A DNA stretch of 64,000 nt from Flavobacterium agrisoli. Lineage in GTDB: Bacteria; Bacteroidota; Bacteroidia; Flavobacteriales; Flavobacteriaceae. Within the stretch, counting starts at the first letter, position 1. Each line of letters opens with the position of its first letter. The notes under the pieces were generated by a model, which was not told the origin of the DNA, did not search any database, and saw only the letters and a program-made list of their open reading frames with translations. The DNA lies in contig NZ_JAEHFV010000008.1 of assembly GCF_016522065.1 (NCBI RefSeq), forward strand, positions 1-64,000, written 5' to 3'. Shown here piece by piece: positions 62,477-64,000 of this stretch. Position numbers and translations under genes: made by a program.

Positions 62477-62531
62477 AAATATACAACTCCAAAAATTCAA
62501 AAGTAGTGTTTAAAACGCTAAATTACGTAAC

Positions 62532-62565
62532 TAAAAAAGGGTTTTGCCCGATAAGCAAAACCCTT
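62532..62565 (-). terminator. Terminator after lysC
   Basis: Perfect 11-bp stem AAGGGTTTTGC / GCAAAACCCTT followed on the minus strand by TTTTTT. Confidence 0.8.
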
Positions 62566-62594
62566 CATGAATTGATAATTATCCAACTACAAGT

Positions 62595-63854
62595 TTAATT
62601 GATTTCCTTAGTGATAATTTGCATGGTTTCGCGACTTACTTGTTTTAGCAAAACCGTTTTATTTGTTTCTACCATTTCTGCGGCTTCTTCGTTGAAATGA
62701 CGAATGGTATATAAAGTAACATTTTCGGTAAATTCGACTTTGAATTTTTTAGATAAAATCGAATTCAACTCGTTAAAATTTTCAAATTTATCTTCTACAC
62801 AAACCGAAAAGCTAATAGCCGAATTCTGAATTAAATTCACTTTGATTTTGTAATCGTGAAATAATTTGAAGATTTCACTAATGTTTTCTTCCATGATAAA
62901 AGAAAAATCAATTGAAGAAAGTGAAATTAAAAGTTGGTTTCGTTTTACGATAAAACAAGGGTAATACGGCTCTAAATCAACTCCTTTTGATACCGAAGTT
63001 CCCGGTAATAAAGGATTAATAAATGATTTTACGTATAACGGAATTTCTTTTTTCTGTAAAGGTTGCAACGTTTTTGGGTGAATAACCGACGCTCCGTAAA
63101 ACGCCAATTCAATAGCTTCGCGGTACGAAATTTGGTTTAATAAACTTGCATTTTCAAAATAACGCGGGTCAGCATTCATTACACCAGGAACGTCTTTCCA
63201 AATGGTTACGCTTTCAGCATTTAAGCAATAGGCAAAAATAGCAGCCGTATAATCTGAACCTTCGCGACCTAAAGTGGTGGTAAAGTTGTTTTCATCCGAT
63301 CCCAAAAATCCTTGCGTAATGTTCAAGCTTTTGGTTTTGATGTTTTGTGCAATGTTTTGTTGCGTGAGTTCCCAATCAACTTCGGCATCGCGATAGTTGG
63401 CATTGGTTTTTACAAAGTTACGGACATCAATCCATTGAGTGTCTATCCCCATAAAACTCATAAAATGGCTCAAAATAGTGGTGGAGATAATTTCTCCCAT
63501 ACTTACGATTTGGTCGTAAACAAAGTTGTAATTCGGCGATTTGTTGTGCGCTAAAAAATATTCTAAATCGGAAAAATGCGCTTGAACGGCTTCAAAAACG
63601 GCATGGTTTTCGTCGTCGAATAAATCCAATAAGATTTGATTGTGGTATTTTTTTATTTCTTGAACGGATGAACTCAGTTCAGCCGATTGTTCAAAATAAT
63701 TTTTAATTACGACTTCTAAAGCATTGGTTGTTTTGCCCATTGCCGAAACGACAAGCAATACATCTTCATAGCCGGCTTTTTGCAAAACCTCGTATACGTT
63801 TCTAATTCCGTCAGCATCTTTTACCGATGCGCCACCAAATTTAAATACTCTCAT
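62595..63854 (-). CDS. lysC: Aspartate kinase
   Basis: A 419-residue monofunctional aspartokinase: N-terminal KFGGASVKDADGIRNV (ATP site KFGG), GREGSDYTAAIFAYCLNAESVTIWKDVPGVMNADPR (catalytic region) and FYGASVIHPKTLQPL. The C-terminal 120 residues form ACT domains (VNLIQNSAISFSVCVED). The first step of the aspartate pathway, likely controlled by lysine or threonine through the ACT domains. It lies 17 bp before a GNAT acetyltransferase gene on the same strand whose end reaches into the window. Confidence 0.94.
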   Translation of the reverse strand: MRVFKFGGASVKDADGIRNVYEVLQKAGYEDVLLVVSAMGKTTNALEVVIKNYFEQSAELSSSVQEIKKYHNQILLDLFDDENHAVFEAVQAHFSDLEYFLAHNKSPNYNFVYDQIVSMGEIISTTILSHFMSFMGIDTQWIDVRNFVKTNANYRDAEVDWELTQQNIAQNIKTKSLNITQGFLGSDENNFTTTLGREGSDYTAAIFAYCLNAESVTIWKDVPGVMNADPRYFENASLLNQISYREAIELAFYGASVIHPKTLQPLQKKEIPLYVKSFINPLLPGTSVSKGVDLEPYYPCFIVKRNQLLISLSSIDFSFIMEENISEIFKLFHDYKIKVNLIQNSAISFSVCVEDKFENFNELNSILSKKFKVEFTENVTLYTIRHFNEEAAEMVETNKTVLLKQVSRETMQIITKEIN

Positions 63855-63877
63855 TTTATTCCTTCTAAAATTTTAAA

Positions 63878-64000
63878 TCATTTTTTTTGGTTCAAAAATG
63901 CTGTAACGCCTTCTTGGTCTATTTGAACCACACGCCAGTCGTCAAACACTTTTGCTCCCGATTTTTCATAAAATTTAATTGCGGGTGTATTCCAATCCAA
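63878..64000 (-). CDS. GNAT N-acetyltransferase, C-terminal part (partial)
   Basis: The last 40 codons of a gene running out of the window: LDWNTPAIKFYEKSGAKVFDDWRVV... ending LNQKK. The pattern N-x-x-A-I-x-F-Y-E-K-x-G-A is the GNAT acetyl-CoA site end (motif B). Its stop is 23 nt upstream of lysC on the same strand, so the two may be cotranscribed. The substrate is unknown. Confidence 0.82.
   Translation of the reverse strand: MDWNTPAIKFYEKSGAKVFDDWRVVQIDQEGVTAFLNQKK

Noticed and set aside
1..64000. CRISPR array
   Set aside because: No series of regularly spaced identical repeats occurs anywhere in the window.

Overview
The window looks like chromosomal DNA of a flavobacterium (Bacteroidota, probably Flavobacterium or a close relative). 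It is AT-rich and its genes have no Shine-Dalgarno sequences. Many have Bacteroidota-type -7 elements (TAnnTTTG) just upstream. It also carries typical family markers: a type IX secretion sorting domain, DUF3098, DUF4271, DUF4296, a TonB-dependent receptor with a carboxypeptidase-like N-terminal domain, and the ftsX-DUF3098-uppP-truB cluster. No rRNA or CRISPR array is visible. One tRNA (Ala, GGC) is present.

Layout. 0-3.5 kb: an AsmA-like envelope protein inside palindromic intergenic repeats. 3.6-10.8 kb: an accessory island. It holds a Hachiman/AbpAB-type phage-defence module (hamA, an overlooked 57-codon ORF, hamB), two 450-bp IS1182-derived miniature elements bracketing a metallo-beta-lactamase-fold hydrolase, a DMT transporter with a possible leader peptide, and a TerB-like/BRCT protein. 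11.0-24.4 kb: housekeeping genes (tRNA-Ala, enoyl-CoA hydratase, queD-like, lpxH-like, GT9, sulfurtransferase, MFS, recJ, ade, rsmI, tdk), interrupted by a class III Fic protein and a HopJ-family gene. 24.7-27.5 kb: truB, uppP, DUF3098 and ftsX. 27.6-32.2 kb: a molybdate uptake operon (modE-like regulator, porin, modA, tandem-Mop protein, modB, modC). 32.4-45.2 kb: leuS with an AT-rich insert, a Zn-peptidase, hemD, DUF4271, a DPM synthase, pyrC, DUF4296, an epimerase, tyrS, a LuxE-like protein and a T9SS protein.

45.3-57.8 kb is one phosphate-starvation locus: a TonB-dependent receptor, a lipoprotein, phoB-phoR, an OprO/P-type porin, pstS, pstC, pstA, pstB and phoU. Four of its promoters share one architecture: four heptamers (roughly TAAYAWW) at an 11-nt period, then 7 nt, then a -7 element. 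This is a candidate Bacteroidota Pho box. The PstC permease also carries about 100 extra periplasmic residues that resemble part of the neighbouring PstS. 57.9-64 kb: a glycosyltransferase, a large outer-membrane protein, aspartate kinase and the C-terminal end of a GNAT acetyltransferase.

The observations most worth following are the Pho-box architecture, the PstS-like segment in PstC, the three-gene Hachiman-type module, the paired miniature elements around the hydrolase gene, and the AT-rich insert in leuS.
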